The notes under the pieces: model-generated | Seen by the model: only the letters and a program-made list of their open reading frames with translations | Told to the model about the DNA's origin: nothing | Databases searched by the model: none | Source: UBA3537 sp049889395 | GTDB lineage: Bacteria > Bacteroidota > Bacteroidia > Flavobacteriales > Flavobacteriaceae | Direction of reading: 5' to 3' | DNA length: 55,998 nucleotides | Assembly (NCBI GenBank): GCA_049889395.1 | Contig: JBMHDM010000014.1 | Location: 1 to 55,998 of the forward strand | Translations under genes and position numbers: made by a program | Shown: positions 8,518-17,751 of the stretch, one piece after another | How the letters are laid out: the number at the start of each line of letters is the position of its first letter | Position numbering within the stretch: the stretch's first letter is position 1

Positions 8518-10275
8518 CTATTTCAGTTGTTTATCTAAGTTACTAATTGCCTCTGCAGCAGCGGCGTAATCTTGTTTCATGTCAGCTGATTCCACAGGAG
8601 TGTATCGAGCAAGCTCACAGGACTCCAGCACGTCCAAAAAGGCCACAATGCTGGATTCTGAAGCACTTTTATCGCCAAGCAAAGCCTTTATTTTATCTTT
8701 ACTAAAATCGCTAGTTTCAATTCTAAGTTTGGCCTTTAAATAGTTATGAAGCGCACGATCTAACGCTCCATAAAAGGCCTCTTTATGTCCAATTTTGGCT
8801 CGAGCTTTACCCAAATATTTCCGAGCCAACTTATTGTTTAGTTTGACTTTATTTCCCTCGTGATCTAAAGCAGCTTTTTGACGTTTCTTGGTTATAATTA
8901 TAATTACAGGTATAAACAATAGCGGACCCAAAAATAATGTCCAAAATAGTGGGCTTCCATAAAAACGTTCTCTATTTGTTTGAACCAGAGACGTTTCTGT
9001 TTTGAATGATGAGAACACATTGTCGTTATAATTACTAACAGAATTATTCTCTTGGTTCTTGTTCTGGACAGAAGACGAGATTGCGGGATCGGAAGCTACA
9101 GACACTACGATTTGTTTAGATTGAAGGGTTTTGTATGACTGCGTCTTAAGGTCAAAGTAAGAAAAAGAAATGGCTGGAATTGGATATTGACCTTGTTCGT
9201 TTGGAACTACAGTATAGTTGTCCGAAATACTTCCCCTCATTCCTGAAAGCGCTGTCGATATATTTTCTTCATGTTCTGGTTCAAAGACCTCAAGTTTGGC
9301 GGGAAGATTGGGTTTTGGGATTTCAAATAATTTAAGATTTCCCTTTCCAGAAATATCAAGTCTTAGATTAAACGCTTCGGAGGCGATCATCCTTTTTTTG
9401 GAGGCCACAACATTAAAATCAAAATCTCCTACAGCGCCAGAAAAATTAGCAGGTTTGTTTTCTTTGGGTAGGACTTTAACATCAATTGTTTTGCGTCCAG
9501 CAGTTACAGTTCTGCTTATGGTTGTTGTGGTCAGCCGCCCGAAAATATCTCTTCTTTTAGAAGGGACTTCTACACTGACATCTAAAGTTAGCGGTTCAAT
9601 GACAAGCTTACCTGTTTTTTGAGGATATAAAACGGTTTTTTTGAGAACAACATATCTATAATCCTCACCTTTGTATTTGCCCTCTTTCACACTGAGTCCC
9701 TTGACCTCTATGTTTTGACTCCAAAAATCATTATATCTTGGTGTGTCAATCTCAGACCAATTTCTAACGCCTGTATTTTCAGCAACATAAAGCTTATACA
9801 CTACTGAAACGGCTTCGTTTAAAAAAGGATTAGTCTTAGAAACCTCTGCCACGAGGTGAATACTTTCAGATGCAATATAATTTGGATCATTAGGGTCTTT
9901 AGGAATATCAACAGCAGCAGTCACAGTTATCTTTAACGGAGTGGTCTTATAAACTTGACCGCCTATTTCAATTGTTGATTGACCGATGGTAAAAACACCT
10001 CTTTTTTGGGGCGCTAAAAAATAGGTGTAGCTTTTTGAAAAAGAACGAACGCCATTAATCCAAGAATTATTTATTGATTGGCTAGGTCCACCAACAACCT
10101 TAAAATTGACAAAATCAGGTGGCGAGAAATTATCGCCGTCTTCATTCATTACAAAATCGATACGTAATCTCTCATTAACACCAAGTGTGGTTTTACTGGG
10201 TTTAGCCTCAAAAGCAACTTGACCAAAAGTCAAATTGGCCGCACAAAGAAGTAAAATAAGCCACAATCGTTTCAT
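8518..10275 (-). CDS. batD: BatD: oxygen-tolerance membrane protein
   Basis: BatD proteins have a signal peptide, a long periplasmic beta-rich region and one C-terminal membrane anchor with a cytoplasmic tail. Here the signal peptide covers residues 1-18 and the repeated beta-sandwich modules run to about 430. The membrane helix is near 440-465 (FWTLFLGPLLFIPVIIIIT), and a helical tail ends in SNLDKQLK. The 585-residue length fits the family. It sits between batC and batE with gaps of 4 and 1 bp. The family is thought to act with the VWA proteins BatA and BatB; the exact molecular role is unknown. Confidence 0.92.
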   Translation of the reverse strand: MKRLWLILLLCAANLTFGQVAFEAKPSKTTLGVNERLRIDFVMNEDGDNFSPPDFVNFKVVGGPSQSINNSWINGVRSFSKSYTYFLAPQKRGVFTIGQSTIEIGGQVYKTTPLKITVTAAVDIPKDPNDPNYIASESIHLVAEVSKTNPFLNEAVSVVYKLYVAENTGVRNWSEIDTPRYNDFWSQNIEVKGLSVKEGKYKGEDYRYVVLKKTVLYPQKTGKLVIEPLTLDVSVEVPSKRRDIFGRLTTTTISRTVTAGRKTIDVKVLPKENKPANFSGAVGDFDFNVVASKKRMIASEAFNLRLDISGKGNLKLFEIPKPNLPAKLEVFEPEHEENISTALSGMRGSISDNYTVVPNEQGQYPIPAISFSYFDLKTQSYKTLQSKQIVVSVASDPAISSSVQNKNQENNSVSNYNDNVFSSFKTETSLVQTNRERFYGSPLFWTLFLGPLLFIPVIIIITKKRQKAALDHEGNKVKLNNKLARKYLGKARAKIGHKEAFYGALDRALHNYLKAKLRIETSDFSKDKIKALLGDKSASESSIVAFLDVLESCELARYTPVESADMKQDYAAAAEAISNLDKQLK

Positions 10276-10279
10276 ATCA

Positions 10280-11125
10280 TTACCAATCTTTATCAGTTTT
10301 GATTACAGCGCCTTTAGTCTTAGAGGCGTTCATTTTCTTTTGAACCTTATTTTCTTCGTTGTTCATCGCCTCTAAAAGATTTTTAACTTGTTGAGGCGAT
10401 AACTTTCCTTGTTGCGTTTGATTTTTAGGACTCCGATTTTTTTCATCACCATCTTTATCATTGGGGCTACCCTTGTCATTTTTTTCATCTCCTTTCTTAT
10501 TTTGATCGTCTTGATTGTCACCCTCTTCTTTGTTCTTTTGATTTTGATCTTGCTGTTTATCGCTATCCTTTTGATCTTCGTTTTGTTGATCTTCGTTTTT
10601 GTCTTTATCTTTATCTTGGTTATTGCCCCCGCCTCCTTGCTCTTTGGCACATTCCTTTGCTAAAGCTAAATTATAGCGCGTCTCATCATCGGCTGGGTTG
10701 TTTCTTAGTGCATTTTTGTAGGCCTCAACAGCTTTTTTACAGTCTTTGTTGTTCATTAATACATTTCCAATATTATGGTAGGCTTTGTGTTTTTCGTCTT
10801 TGTTTCCAGTTTTTGCCGCTTTAGTTAATCGCATTAAGGCTTCGTCAAACAGGTTTGATTTATAATAGGCGTTTCCAAGATTATAGGTGCTTTTAGTGTT
10901 CGTTGGCTTTTGAGAAATGGCTTTTCGGTATAATTTTTCGGCATCAGTGAATGAGTGTTCAATAGCTGTGTTTCCTTCATATACTAGGTTATTAGAGGCT
11001 GTCAACCGCTCGTCTTTGTTTTGTGCTTCCAACCCCCACAAACCGCAAAGTACTATCGCAAAAAAGATGTTGTAAAAAGTTAAGACAGGTTTTATTCTGT
11101 TGCTCATTAAACTAAAAGTTTTCAT
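10280..11125 (-). CDS. batC: BatC: TPR protein of the Bat complex
   Basis: The protein has an N-terminal hydrophobic signal or anchor (residues 13-32), then three TPR units (about 50-165, with TYNLGNAYYKSNLFDEA and AYHNIGNVLMNNKDCKKA). A very low-complexity stretch of D, E, K, N and Q (about 168-235) follows, and the tail ends in LSPQQVKNLLEAMNNEEN. TPRs usually hold protein partners together. The ATG at 11125 overlaps the batB stop by 14 bp; an in-frame ATG at 11107 would start just after the stop and is also plausible. The acidic/basic linker gives a long false ORF on the other strand. Confidence 0.9.
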   Translation of the reverse strand: MKTFSLMSNRIKPVLTFYNIFFAIVLCGLWGLEAQNKDERLTASNNLVYEGNTAIEHSFTDAEKLYRKAISQKPTNTKSTYNLGNAYYKSNLFDEALMRLTKAAKTGNKDEKHKAYHNIGNVLMNNKDCKKAVEAYKNALRNNPADDETRYNLALAKECAKEQGGGGNNQDKDKDKNEDQQNEDQKDSDKQQDQNQKNKEEGDNQDDQNKKGDEKNDKGSPNDKDGDEKNRSPKNQTQQGKLSPQQVKNLLEAMNNEENKVQKKMNASKTKGAVIKTDKDW

Positions 11126-12149
11126 TAAACAAGTTAAGGCGTTTAAGCCATGCTGTTTTTCGTTCTAAAAACAATACATCCAAAACTAAAAAGAATAGGC
11201 CAAATCCCAAAAACCATTGAAATTGATCTTTGAATTCGGCAAATTTTTTAGCTTCAAATTCTTTTTTATCCATTTTTTTCAGAATGCCAGTAATGGTGTT
11301 TACAACATCCTGAGTTTTTTTTCCATCAATAAATATTCCATTTCCGTTTTCGGCAATTTCGATCAATGTGTCAGGATTGAGTTTTGTGATTACAACTTCG
11401 CCACTGTTATCTTTTTTGTAGCGTAAAACAATGCCATTCCGCTTTATTGGAATAGGCCCGCCTTTCGCGCTACCAACTCCGATTGTAAAAACTTTAATTC
11501 CTTCTTCAGCGGCGTCCTCTGCTACACCTGCACTGGCGTTATTATGGTCTTCACCGTCTGACAAAATAATGAGTACGCGATTGGTTTGTTCGTCGTCATT
11601 GTAATAGGTTCTTGAGAGTTCAATAGCCTCATCAATGGCAGTTCCTTGTGAGGATAGCATGTCTGTGTTTATGTTTTGCAGAAACATTTTGGCAGCACCG
11701 TAGTCTGTGGTTATAGGAAGTTGAGGTATGGCGGTTCCAGCATATGCAATAATTCCTACTCGGTCACTTATCAACGTATTTATGATTTGAGTTGTGAGCT
11801 GTTTGGCTTTTTCCAAGCGGTTGGGAGCGATATCTTCTGCAAGCATACTTTTTGATACATCTAGCGCAAATACAATATCGACACCTTCTCTTTTTACCGT
11901 TTCTAATTTAGTGCCAATTTTTGGGTTTACTAGGCCAATTATTAAGCAGGTCAACGCCAGGCTCAAGGTAATTAATTTAAGAACAGATTTAAAAAGGGAC
12001 CGGTCTGGACTTAGCCGTTTTAAAAGTGTAGAATTTGAGAATTGTTGTCGTGTTTTAAATTTCCAGGCTTGTGTCCATAAGAAAACTATAACCAAACCTA
12101 AGATTAGGAATAGCAACCAAAACCATTTATGTTCTTCAAGTTGATACAT
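11112..12149 (-). CDS. batB: BatB: VWA-domain membrane protein
   Basis: This is a von Willebrand factor A domain flanked by membrane helices at the N-terminus (residues 10-26 and 56-75) and C-terminus (about 310-330). The metal-ion-dependent adhesion site is intact: DVSKS at residues 97-101 and ILSDGEDHNN later in the domain. The 345-residue length is typical. BatA and BatB are paralogues, and both precede batC here. Expected to bind partners through a divalent metal at the membrane; known from the Bacteroides aerotolerance operon. Confidence 0.93.
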   Translation of the reverse strand: MYQLEEHKWFWLLFLILGLVIVFLWTQAWKFKTRQQFSNSTLLKRLSPDRSLFKSVLKLITLSLALTCLIIGLVNPKIGTKLETVKREGVDIVFALDVSKSMLAEDIAPNRLEKAKQLTTQIINTLISDRVGIIAYAGTAIPQLPITTDYGAAKMFLQNINTDMLSSQGTAIDEAIELSRTYYNDDEQTNRVLIILSDGEDHNNASAGVAEDAAEEGIKVFTIGVGSAKGGPIPIKRNGIVLRYKKDNSGEVVITKLNPDTLIEIAENGNGIFIDGKKTQDVVNTITGILKKMDKKEFEAKKFAEFKDQFQWFLGFGLFFLVLDVLFLERKTAWLKRLNLFNENF

Positions 12150-12150
12150 G

Positions 12151-13149
12151 TTAAATAAAACTTCTGAATAGTGTATGACGCAGAAAAAACTCTAAAGCTA
12201 AAAGGATCAATGCCAACAATACTAAAGGCCTATATTTTTCTTCGTAATTGTAAAATTTAAATTCTTCAATTTCAGTTTTTTCTAAACTATTAATTTCATC
12301 GTAAATGGCTTCTAGTTTTTTGTTATCAGTTGCTCTAAAATATTGGCCGCCAGTTTCCTCGGCAATTTCTTTTAGGAGTTTTTCGTCAATTTCAACCTGT
12401 GTTCTCGCGTACTGAAAAACCCCATTGTTAAGGGCGACTGGTGACAGCGCCATACCATTACTACCCAAGCCAATTGTATAAGTTTTTATGCCATATTCTA
12501 CAGCGAGTTCGCTTGCTGTTTTAGGGTCAATAAATCCGGAATTGTTAACTCCATCGGTTAATAGGATAATGATCTTACTTTTGGCCTTACTGTCTTTGAT
12601 TCTATTTACAGCAGTCGCCAAGCCCATACCAATTGCTGTTCCACCCGTAATTATTGTGTTGTATTTAATGTCTTTTAGAGATTTAAGAGTAATAGCTTTG
12701 TCGCTGGTGATTGGCGTCCTTGTGTAGCTTTCTCCTGCATATTCTACTAGACCAATTCGATCATTTGGACGCCTATTGATGAATTTTCCGGCTACCGTTT
12801 TTAGTGCCTCAAGCCTGTTTGGTTTTAGATCTTTAGCAAGCATACTCGCCGAAACATCAATAGCCATCATAATATCAATACCTCTAGTAGTTTTTGTTTT
12901 GGTAGACACATCCACGGTTTGGGGTCGAGCCAAAGCAGTAATAACCAATGTCAGAGCCAATAATCTTAAAGCGAAAAGCCCGTGTTTTAGATAGCTCCAA
13001 GTATTATTACTCCCAAAACTTTCGATATTCGAAATCCTTAAATCTGCTGTTGTTTTTTTATGTTTAAAGACATACCACAGTATGAGTATCGGCAACAATA
13101 ACAGTAACCAGAAAAAGACCCTGTGCGTAAATTCTATACCCTCAAACAT
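12151..13149 (-). CDS. batA: BatA: VWA-domain membrane protein
   Basis: This is a paralogue of BatB: N-terminal membrane helices (residues 11-27 and 58-74), a VWA domain with the MIDAS motif DVSAS (98-102) and ILLTDGVNNSGF, and a C-terminal membrane helix (about 308-325). The 332-residue length is normal. The stop codon is 1 bp from the batB start, and its own ATG overlaps the last base of the upstream 550-residue gene, so the operon is compact throughout. Predicted to sit in the inner membrane with the VWA domain as a protein-binding platform. Confidence 0.93.
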   Translation of the reverse strand: MFEGIEFTHRVFFWLLLLLPILILWYVFKHKKTTADLRISNIESFGSNNTWSYLKHGLFALRLLALTLVITALARPQTVDVSTKTKTTRGIDIMMAIDVSASMLAKDLKPNRLEALKTVAGKFINRRPNDRIGLVEYAGESYTRTPITSDKAITLKSLKDIKYNTIITGGTAIGMGLATAVNRIKDSKAKSKIIILLTDGVNNSGFIDPKTASELAVEYGIKTYTIGLGSNGMALSPVALNNGVFQYARTQVEIDEKLLKEIAEETGGQYFRATDNKKLEAIYDEINSLEKTEIEEFKFYNYEEKYRPLVLLALILLALEFFLRHTLFRSFI

Positions 13150-14801
13150 TACTCTTCATTTGTTTTAATCAGTTCCACAGAACTCATAATTTGTTTTGTA
13201 ATCTGATCTACATACTGATCGTCAGGCGTCCAGATAATGACAAGCTGTTGCAGCAAGTCAGTGGTTGAAAATCCTAATATGATAAACTCAGCGCTTTGAT
13301 TGTTTGACCCATCAAAAGGGAAATCCGTACGGCCGTATGTTTTTAGGCCTTCTTGACCATTAGGCGTAATGAATTGTTCATTTTTTGGAAACATATTGGA
13401 AGCGCCAAGGCTTTCAAGTGTCGTAAGTTCTTTATCCGCAACTTCTAATAAGTCTATCGCTTTTTTTTGTTGCTTATTGTCGTCCTTCGCGATATATTTC
13501 GAACTTTTTAAAACAATTCTCAATGGGATATTGTCTGGGACAAAATCAAAAGCTTTCACGCTAATATCACTATCCTTTTGGCTTAAAGAATCTTGTTTCA
13601 CGCGCTCCAAAACTTCAGGGGAACTAATAGAGATTCCGGGTGCTCCGTATTCACTTGACACCCATGGTTCTGTCTCCAAGAGTAGTTTGCTGGGGTGCCT
13701 TAATAGGGTGTCTTTTACCGCTGTGAACCCGAAATATATTGAACATCCAATGAATGTGAAAATCAGAAGCCCCATTGTTGAAATGACAGCCAACTTGAGT
13801 TGCTTTTGTTTCTTTTTTCTTTTTAATTCTTGGAGATATTCGCGACTTCTTTTTAGCTCATCTTCTGTGGGTTCAGGAAGCCCCTCCTTTACAGCATCTA
13901 TTTCTTGATTAATGATATTTTTGTCTGAACGAATAATTTCAAAATCAGGTTGAGATTTGGCAAATTTTACCAAATCGGCGCGCTTGAGTGTGGATTCAAT
14001 TTTTTTGAGGGTTTCATTTTTTAAATCAATTTTTTTTGAATTTGACAAAGTTCTTAACGCTTCAAGCAACTCATCGGTGGTGCTTTCAAGGGATTGATTG
14101 TAAACTTTTTCATTTAGGTACTGCCGCAAAACGAATGTTAGTTCAGAATAAAAAGATTTGATTTTGTTGTTCTCAAAATAGTGTTTTTCATCTAGTTTTT
14201 CTAAGGCTCTCTTGGCCTTTTCATATGGCGCAATTTGCAGCTCATTTAGGTCATTTTCATGTGTTTTTTTTCGCCAAATAATTAGATATATTATACACGC
14301 AACAATTGTAAGTATAATTATAACCCACCAGAACATGCCGCCAAATGATTGAGATTTTTTAAGCTCAATTATCGGCTTGATATCATATAATTTTTGTTTG
14401 GTAGTGTCCACCATTACAGCATTGACGCGAACGGCTAAAGAGTCGGAAAAGAATACCTTATCATTGATCAGAACTTTTTGCTGAGGAATGATATAAGAGC
14501 CGGAATCAAATTGTGTGAGGCCAAATTTCTTAATTAATTTGATTTTTAAATCGTTTTGAGTCGTGTCTGCGGCATAGCTTTCCAATAGTTCTAATGGTTG
14601 AAAGGTTTGGCCTTCAGAAAAAATTATTCTTGAGGTTGAATCTGATTCAACTTCTAACGTTAACACCAATTCCTCTCCAATTTTAATTGTTGTTGTATCA
14701 ACACTAGTCTTCACTTGTGCCTCTAGCGACCCAATGAACAGGAGAAGTAATAATAAAAAACGTACCACAATTTGGTGGTATGTGCTAATTTGTTGCATCA
14801 T
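13149..14801 (-). CDS. Bat-operon membrane protein with BatD-like N-terminal domain
   Basis: This gene sits between the DUF58 gene and batA. A signal peptide (about residues 12-29) precedes a beta-rich periplasmic domain that resembles a short BatD or Bacteroidota protein-BatD-like module (residues 30-150). A membrane helix (about 156-175, WWVIIILTIVACIIYLIIW) and a helical cytoplasmic region rich in lysine (180-345) follow. There is a second membrane helix near 352-370 and then a C-terminal domain to residue 550. It is a routine member of flavobacterial Bat operons but has no assigned activity. Its stop overlaps the batA start by 1 bp. Confidence 0.85.
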   Translation of the reverse strand: MMQQISTYHQIVVRFLLLLLLFIGSLEAQVKTSVDTTTIKIGEELVLTLEVESDSTSRIIFSEGQTFQPLELLESYAADTTQNDLKIKLIKKFGLTQFDSGSYIIPQQKVLINDKVFFSDSLAVRVNAVMVDTTKQKLYDIKPIIELKKSQSFGGMFWWVIIILTIVACIIYLIIWRKKTHENDLNELQIAPYEKAKRALEKLDEKHYFENNKIKSFYSELTFVLRQYLNEKVYNQSLESTTDELLEALRTLSNSKKIDLKNETLKKIESTLKRADLVKFAKSQPDFEIIRSDKNIINQEIDAVKEGLPEPTEDELKRSREYLQELKRKKKQKQLKLAVISTMGLLIFTFIGCSIYFGFTAVKDTLLRHPSKLLLETEPWVSSEYGAPGISISSPEVLERVKQDSLSQKDSDISVKAFDFVPDNIPLRIVLKSSKYIAKDDNKQQKKAIDLLEVADKELTTLESLGASNMFPKNEQFITPNGQEGLKTYGRTDFPFDGSNNQSAEFIILGFSTTDLLQQLVIIWTPDDQYVDQITKQIMSSVELIKTNEE

Positions 14802-14802
14802 G

Positions 14803-15672
14803 TCATCCGCGTTGCTTAAAATATCCTAAAAGTTTTTTGGCGTAACTTTCGTCCAGTCTACAATCTAGGCTGCCAGCACCAGACTTTCTAAAACTGTCTT
14901 TAAAATACTCAACAGTTTCGTGTTGATTTTTAGCAAATAAATCCCGGACGCGTTTAGAGTTGGTATTGACAAGTCTATTTTCCCCGGATTCCTGGTCAAT
15001 CATTTGAACCAAGCCTAGGTTTGGGATTTCAATTTCATTTTTGTCATATATTCTAATCCCAGTGATGTCATGTTTGCCAGAGGCAATTTTTAAGGTTTGA
15101 GAATATTCAGAGGCATCCATGAAATCTGAAAGAATAAATACAATGGCTTTTTTCTTCAGAACATTAGATAGAAATTTTAGGGCTTCAGTAATGTTTGTTT
15201 TTGTGTTTTTGGGTCGAAATTCCAACAATTCTCTAATAATGCGCAACACATGAGACCGCCCTTTTTTTGGCGGAATAAACAATTCAATGGTGTCAGAAAA
15301 TAAAATTAGACCAATTTTATCATTGTTTTGTGTGGCAGAAAATGCTAGTGTAGCTGCGATCTCAGTTACAAAATCACTTTTGAATTGCTGGTAGGTTCCA
15401 AACTCTTTAGACCCAGATACATCTACCAGTAGCATCATGGTCAGTTCGCGTTCTTCCTCAAAAATTTTAACATGCGGTTCATTGTACCGCGCTGTGACGT
15501 TCCAATCGATATTTCTAACATCATCGCCGTACTGATATTGTCTAACCTCAGCGAAAGTCATTCCGCGCCCTTTAAACGTTGAATGATATTCTCCGCCAAA
15601 AACGTGATCTGATAAACGCCTGCTTTTAATTTCTATTTTTCTAACTTTTTTTAGTAACTCTTTTGTATCCAT
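14803..15672 (-). CDS. DUF58 domain protein of the MoxR/Bat operon
   Basis: The 289-residue protein has the DUF58 core, which includes the RNIDWNVTARYNEPHVK signature (residues 53-69), followed by a VWA-like fold with DVSGS at 84-88 and FILSDFMDASEY further on. No membrane helix is present, so it is probably cytosolic and peripheral. DUF58 proteins are almost always encoded next to MoxR ATPases and VWA proteins and are thought to help assemble or remodel complexes. It is 52 bp downstream of moxR and 1 bp upstream of the BatD-like gene. Confidence 0.93.
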   Translation of the reverse strand: MDTKELLKKVRKIEIKSRRLSDHVFGGEYHSTFKGRGMTFAEVRQYQYGDDVRNIDWNVTARYNEPHVKIFEEERELTMMLLVDVSGSKEFGTYQQFKSDFVTEIAATLAFSATQNNDKIGLILFSDTIELFIPPKKGRSHVLRIIRELLEFRPKNTKTNITEALKFLSNVLKKKAIVFILSDFMDASEYSQTLKIASGKHDITGIRIYDKNEIEIPNLGLVQMIDQESGENRLVNTNSKRVRDLFAKNQHETVEYFKDSFRKSGAGSLDCRLDESYAKKLLGYFKQRG

Positions 15673-15724
15673 TGAAGTATTTTAACCAGTAATAAAGTGG
15701 TTTAGCCCAGCCCCTACAGACTTG

Positions 15725-16723
15725 TTAAGGGACTTCAATTTCGTTAACGATTTTGTTTATGATGTCTACAGATGTTATATTTTCAGCTTCCGCTTCGTAG
15801 GTAATACCCACTCTATGACGCAAAACGTCTAACACAACGGCCCGAACATCTTCCGGAATGACATACCCACGTCGCTTTATAAAGGCATAGCATTTAGCAG
15901 CTGTGGCCAGGTTAATACTACCCCTAGGAGAGGCTCCAAAAGAAATTAAGGGCTTAAGGTCAGAAAGATTATATCGATCTGGGTATCGAGTCGCAAAAAT
16001 AATATCAAGTATGTATTTTTCAATTTTTTCGTCCATGTAAACGTCTCGTACCGCTTCTTGAGCTGCCAAAATTTCATTAACACTTACAACAGGTTTTATG
16101 GTTTCAAAAGCGCCTTTTAGATTGGCTCGAATAATGTACTGTTCGTCCTCCATTTTAGGGTAATCGATCACTGTTTTTAGCATAAAACGATCAACTTGCG
16201 CTTCCGGTAAAGGGTATGTACCTTCTTGCTCAACAGGGTTCTGAGTGGCCATCACTAAAAAAGGTTTGTCTAGTAAGAAAGTCTCGTCACCAATAGTAAC
16301 TTGTTTTTCTTGCATGGCTTCTAAAAGTGCTGATTGGACTTTGGCTGGAGCCCGATTTATCTCGTCAGCCAAAACAAAGTTGGCAAAGATGGGTCCTTTC
16401 TTTATGTTGAAGTCATTAGATTTCATGTTGTAAATCAGGGTTCCAACAACATCTGCAGGAAGTAAATCTGGTGTAAATTGAATCCTGCTAAAACTTCCAG
16501 AAACTGCTTGTGATAAGGTGTTTATGGCTAATGTTTTAGCCAACCCAGGCACCCCTTCCAATAAAATATGCCCTCGCCCCAAAAGCCCAATAAGCAGACG
16601 TTCGATCATGTGTTTTTGCCCTACTATAACCTTTCCCATTTCCAAGGAAAGTAAGTCTATAAAAGCACTTTGTTTTTCAATTTTTTCATTAATTGCTTTA
16701 ATGTCAATTGTTTCTTCTTCCAT
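15725..16723 (-). CDS. MoxR-family AAA+ ATPase
   Basis: MoxR ATPases are AAA+ chaperone-like machines that act with VWA proteins. The Walker A motif is GVPGLAKT (residues 57-64) and Walker B is VLADEINR (117-124), followed by sensor 1 in MATQNPVEQEGTYPLPEAQ. The C-terminal lid includes FGASPRGSINLATAAK. The length of 332 residues is standard. It is the first gene of the leftward eight-gene Bat operon, with the promoter expected in the 141 bp between it and the divergent aldo/keto reductase gene. Confidence 0.95.
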   Translation of the reverse strand: MEEETIDIKAINEKIEKQSAFIDLLSLEMGKVIVGQKHMIERLLIGLLGRGHILLEGVPGLAKTLAINTLSQAVSGSFSRIQFTPDLLPADVVGTLIYNMKSNDFNIKKGPIFANFVLADEINRAPAKVQSALLEAMQEKQVTIGDETFLLDKPFLVMATQNPVEQEGTYPLPEAQVDRFMLKTVIDYPKMEDEQYIIRANLKGAFETIKPVVSVNEILAAQEAVRDVYMDEKIEKYILDIIFATRYPDRYNLSDLKPLISFGASPRGSINLATAAKCYAFIKRRGYVIPEDVRAVVLDVLRHRVGITYEAEAENITSVDIINKIVNEIEVP

Positions 16724-16864
16724 TTTTGGTTGTTTTTTTTCTAATCCGGCTACGCAATTTTGAAAATAATTTTACCTAATCTTGTTAATAATTGGTTAAA
16801 AATAAAGAATATTTTCAGAGCTGATAGAGGATTCTTTTTTAATTTTAGATTTATATAAAAAATC

Positions 16865-17740
16865 ATGCCAAAAATAACATTTTCTCAATTTGTAGCAGGA
16901 ACCATGTCGTGGGGTCAATGGGGCAAAGAACTATCTCTCAAATCGATGGCCAATTTGATCGAATATTATTATGACAAAGGAGTGACCACTTTTGACCATG
17001 CTGATATTTACGGGAGCTATACCATGGAGTCGGATTTTGGAGCGGCGTTTAAACGCGCTTCAGTAGCTAGACAGCAGGTACAATTTGTCACCAAATGTGG
17101 TATTCAATACATCAGTGAAAATAGAAATAATGAGGTTGTTCATTATGATACTTCAAAGGCCTATATTATAGATTCAGTCGAGGCTTCTTTACAGAAACTC
17201 CAAACGGATTATTTGGATGTATTGTTAATTCATCGACCAAGCCCTTTGATGCACCCAGACGAGATTTTCGAAGCTGTAGAGATTCTAAAAAAAGAAGGGA
17301 AAATATTACATTTTGGTGTATCAAATTTTTTGCCAACACAACTGGATTTGATGCTCAGCAGAGGGGCTGTAGAGGTCAATCAAATTGAGTTTTCGGTCGT
17401 ACAATATGGTGCCCTATTTGACGGAACTTTAGACAAGATGATTCAACATCAAATTTTACCTATGACTTGGGGGCCAGTTCGATCTTATTTTGATCTGAAA
17501 GATACACAGCAAAAAAAACGACTCTACCACCAAATCAGTGCGCTAGTAGATTCATACCATTGCACAGAAGATCAATTGCTATATGCTTGGATTTTAAAAC
17601 ACCCAGCCGGGGTTCGCCCGATTATAGGATCCACAGATAAAGATAGAATTGCCTCAGCTGTTGCAGCTGCAAACATTGAGTTGTCAACGGAAGATTGGTT
17701 TAAAATTCTAATTGCCAGTCAGGGACACAACGTACCTTAA
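16865..17740 (+). CDS. aldo/keto reductase
   Basis: This is an NADPH-dependent oxidoreductase of the (beta/alpha)8 AKR superfamily, cytosolic. The catalytic tetrad is visible: Asp44 and Tyr49 in FDHADIYGSY, Lys77 in QFVTKCGI, and the histidine of LLIHRPSP. The C-terminal cofactor-binding segment HPAGVRPIIGSTDKDRI is also present. It resembles the YdhF-type subgroup (291 residues). The substrate cannot be inferred. The AlbA-domain gene follows 11 bp downstream and is probably co-transcribed. It is divergent from moxR. Confidence 0.93.
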   Translation: MPKITFSQFVAGTMSWGQWGKELSLKSMANLIEYYYDKGVTTFDHADIYGSYTMESDFGAAFKRASVARQQVQFVTKCGIQYISENRNNEVVHYDTSKAYIIDSVEASLQKLQTDYLDVLLIHRPSPLMHPDEIFEAVEILKKEGKILHFGVSNFLPTQLDLMLSRGAVEVNQIEFSVVQYGALFDGTLDKMIQHQILPMTWGPVRSYFDLKDTQQKKRLYHQISALVDSYHCTEDQLLYAWILKHPAGVRPIIGSTDKDRIASAVAAANIELSTEDWFKILIASQGHNVP

Positions 17741-17751
17741 CATCCGGCACC

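Noticed and set aside
10372..10663. Long open frames opposite and alongside the batC low-complexity linker
   Set aside because: The frames come from the repetitive Lys/Asp/Gln/Asn codons of batC; their products are monotonous (Ile/Leu or Lys/Ile runs) and the batC frame has TPRs and a signal peptide.
7767..16723. The Bat operon as a novel system
   Set aside because: MoxR, DUF58, BatA, BatB, BatC, BatD and BatE are a known Bacteroidota arrangement; only one member is poorly understood.
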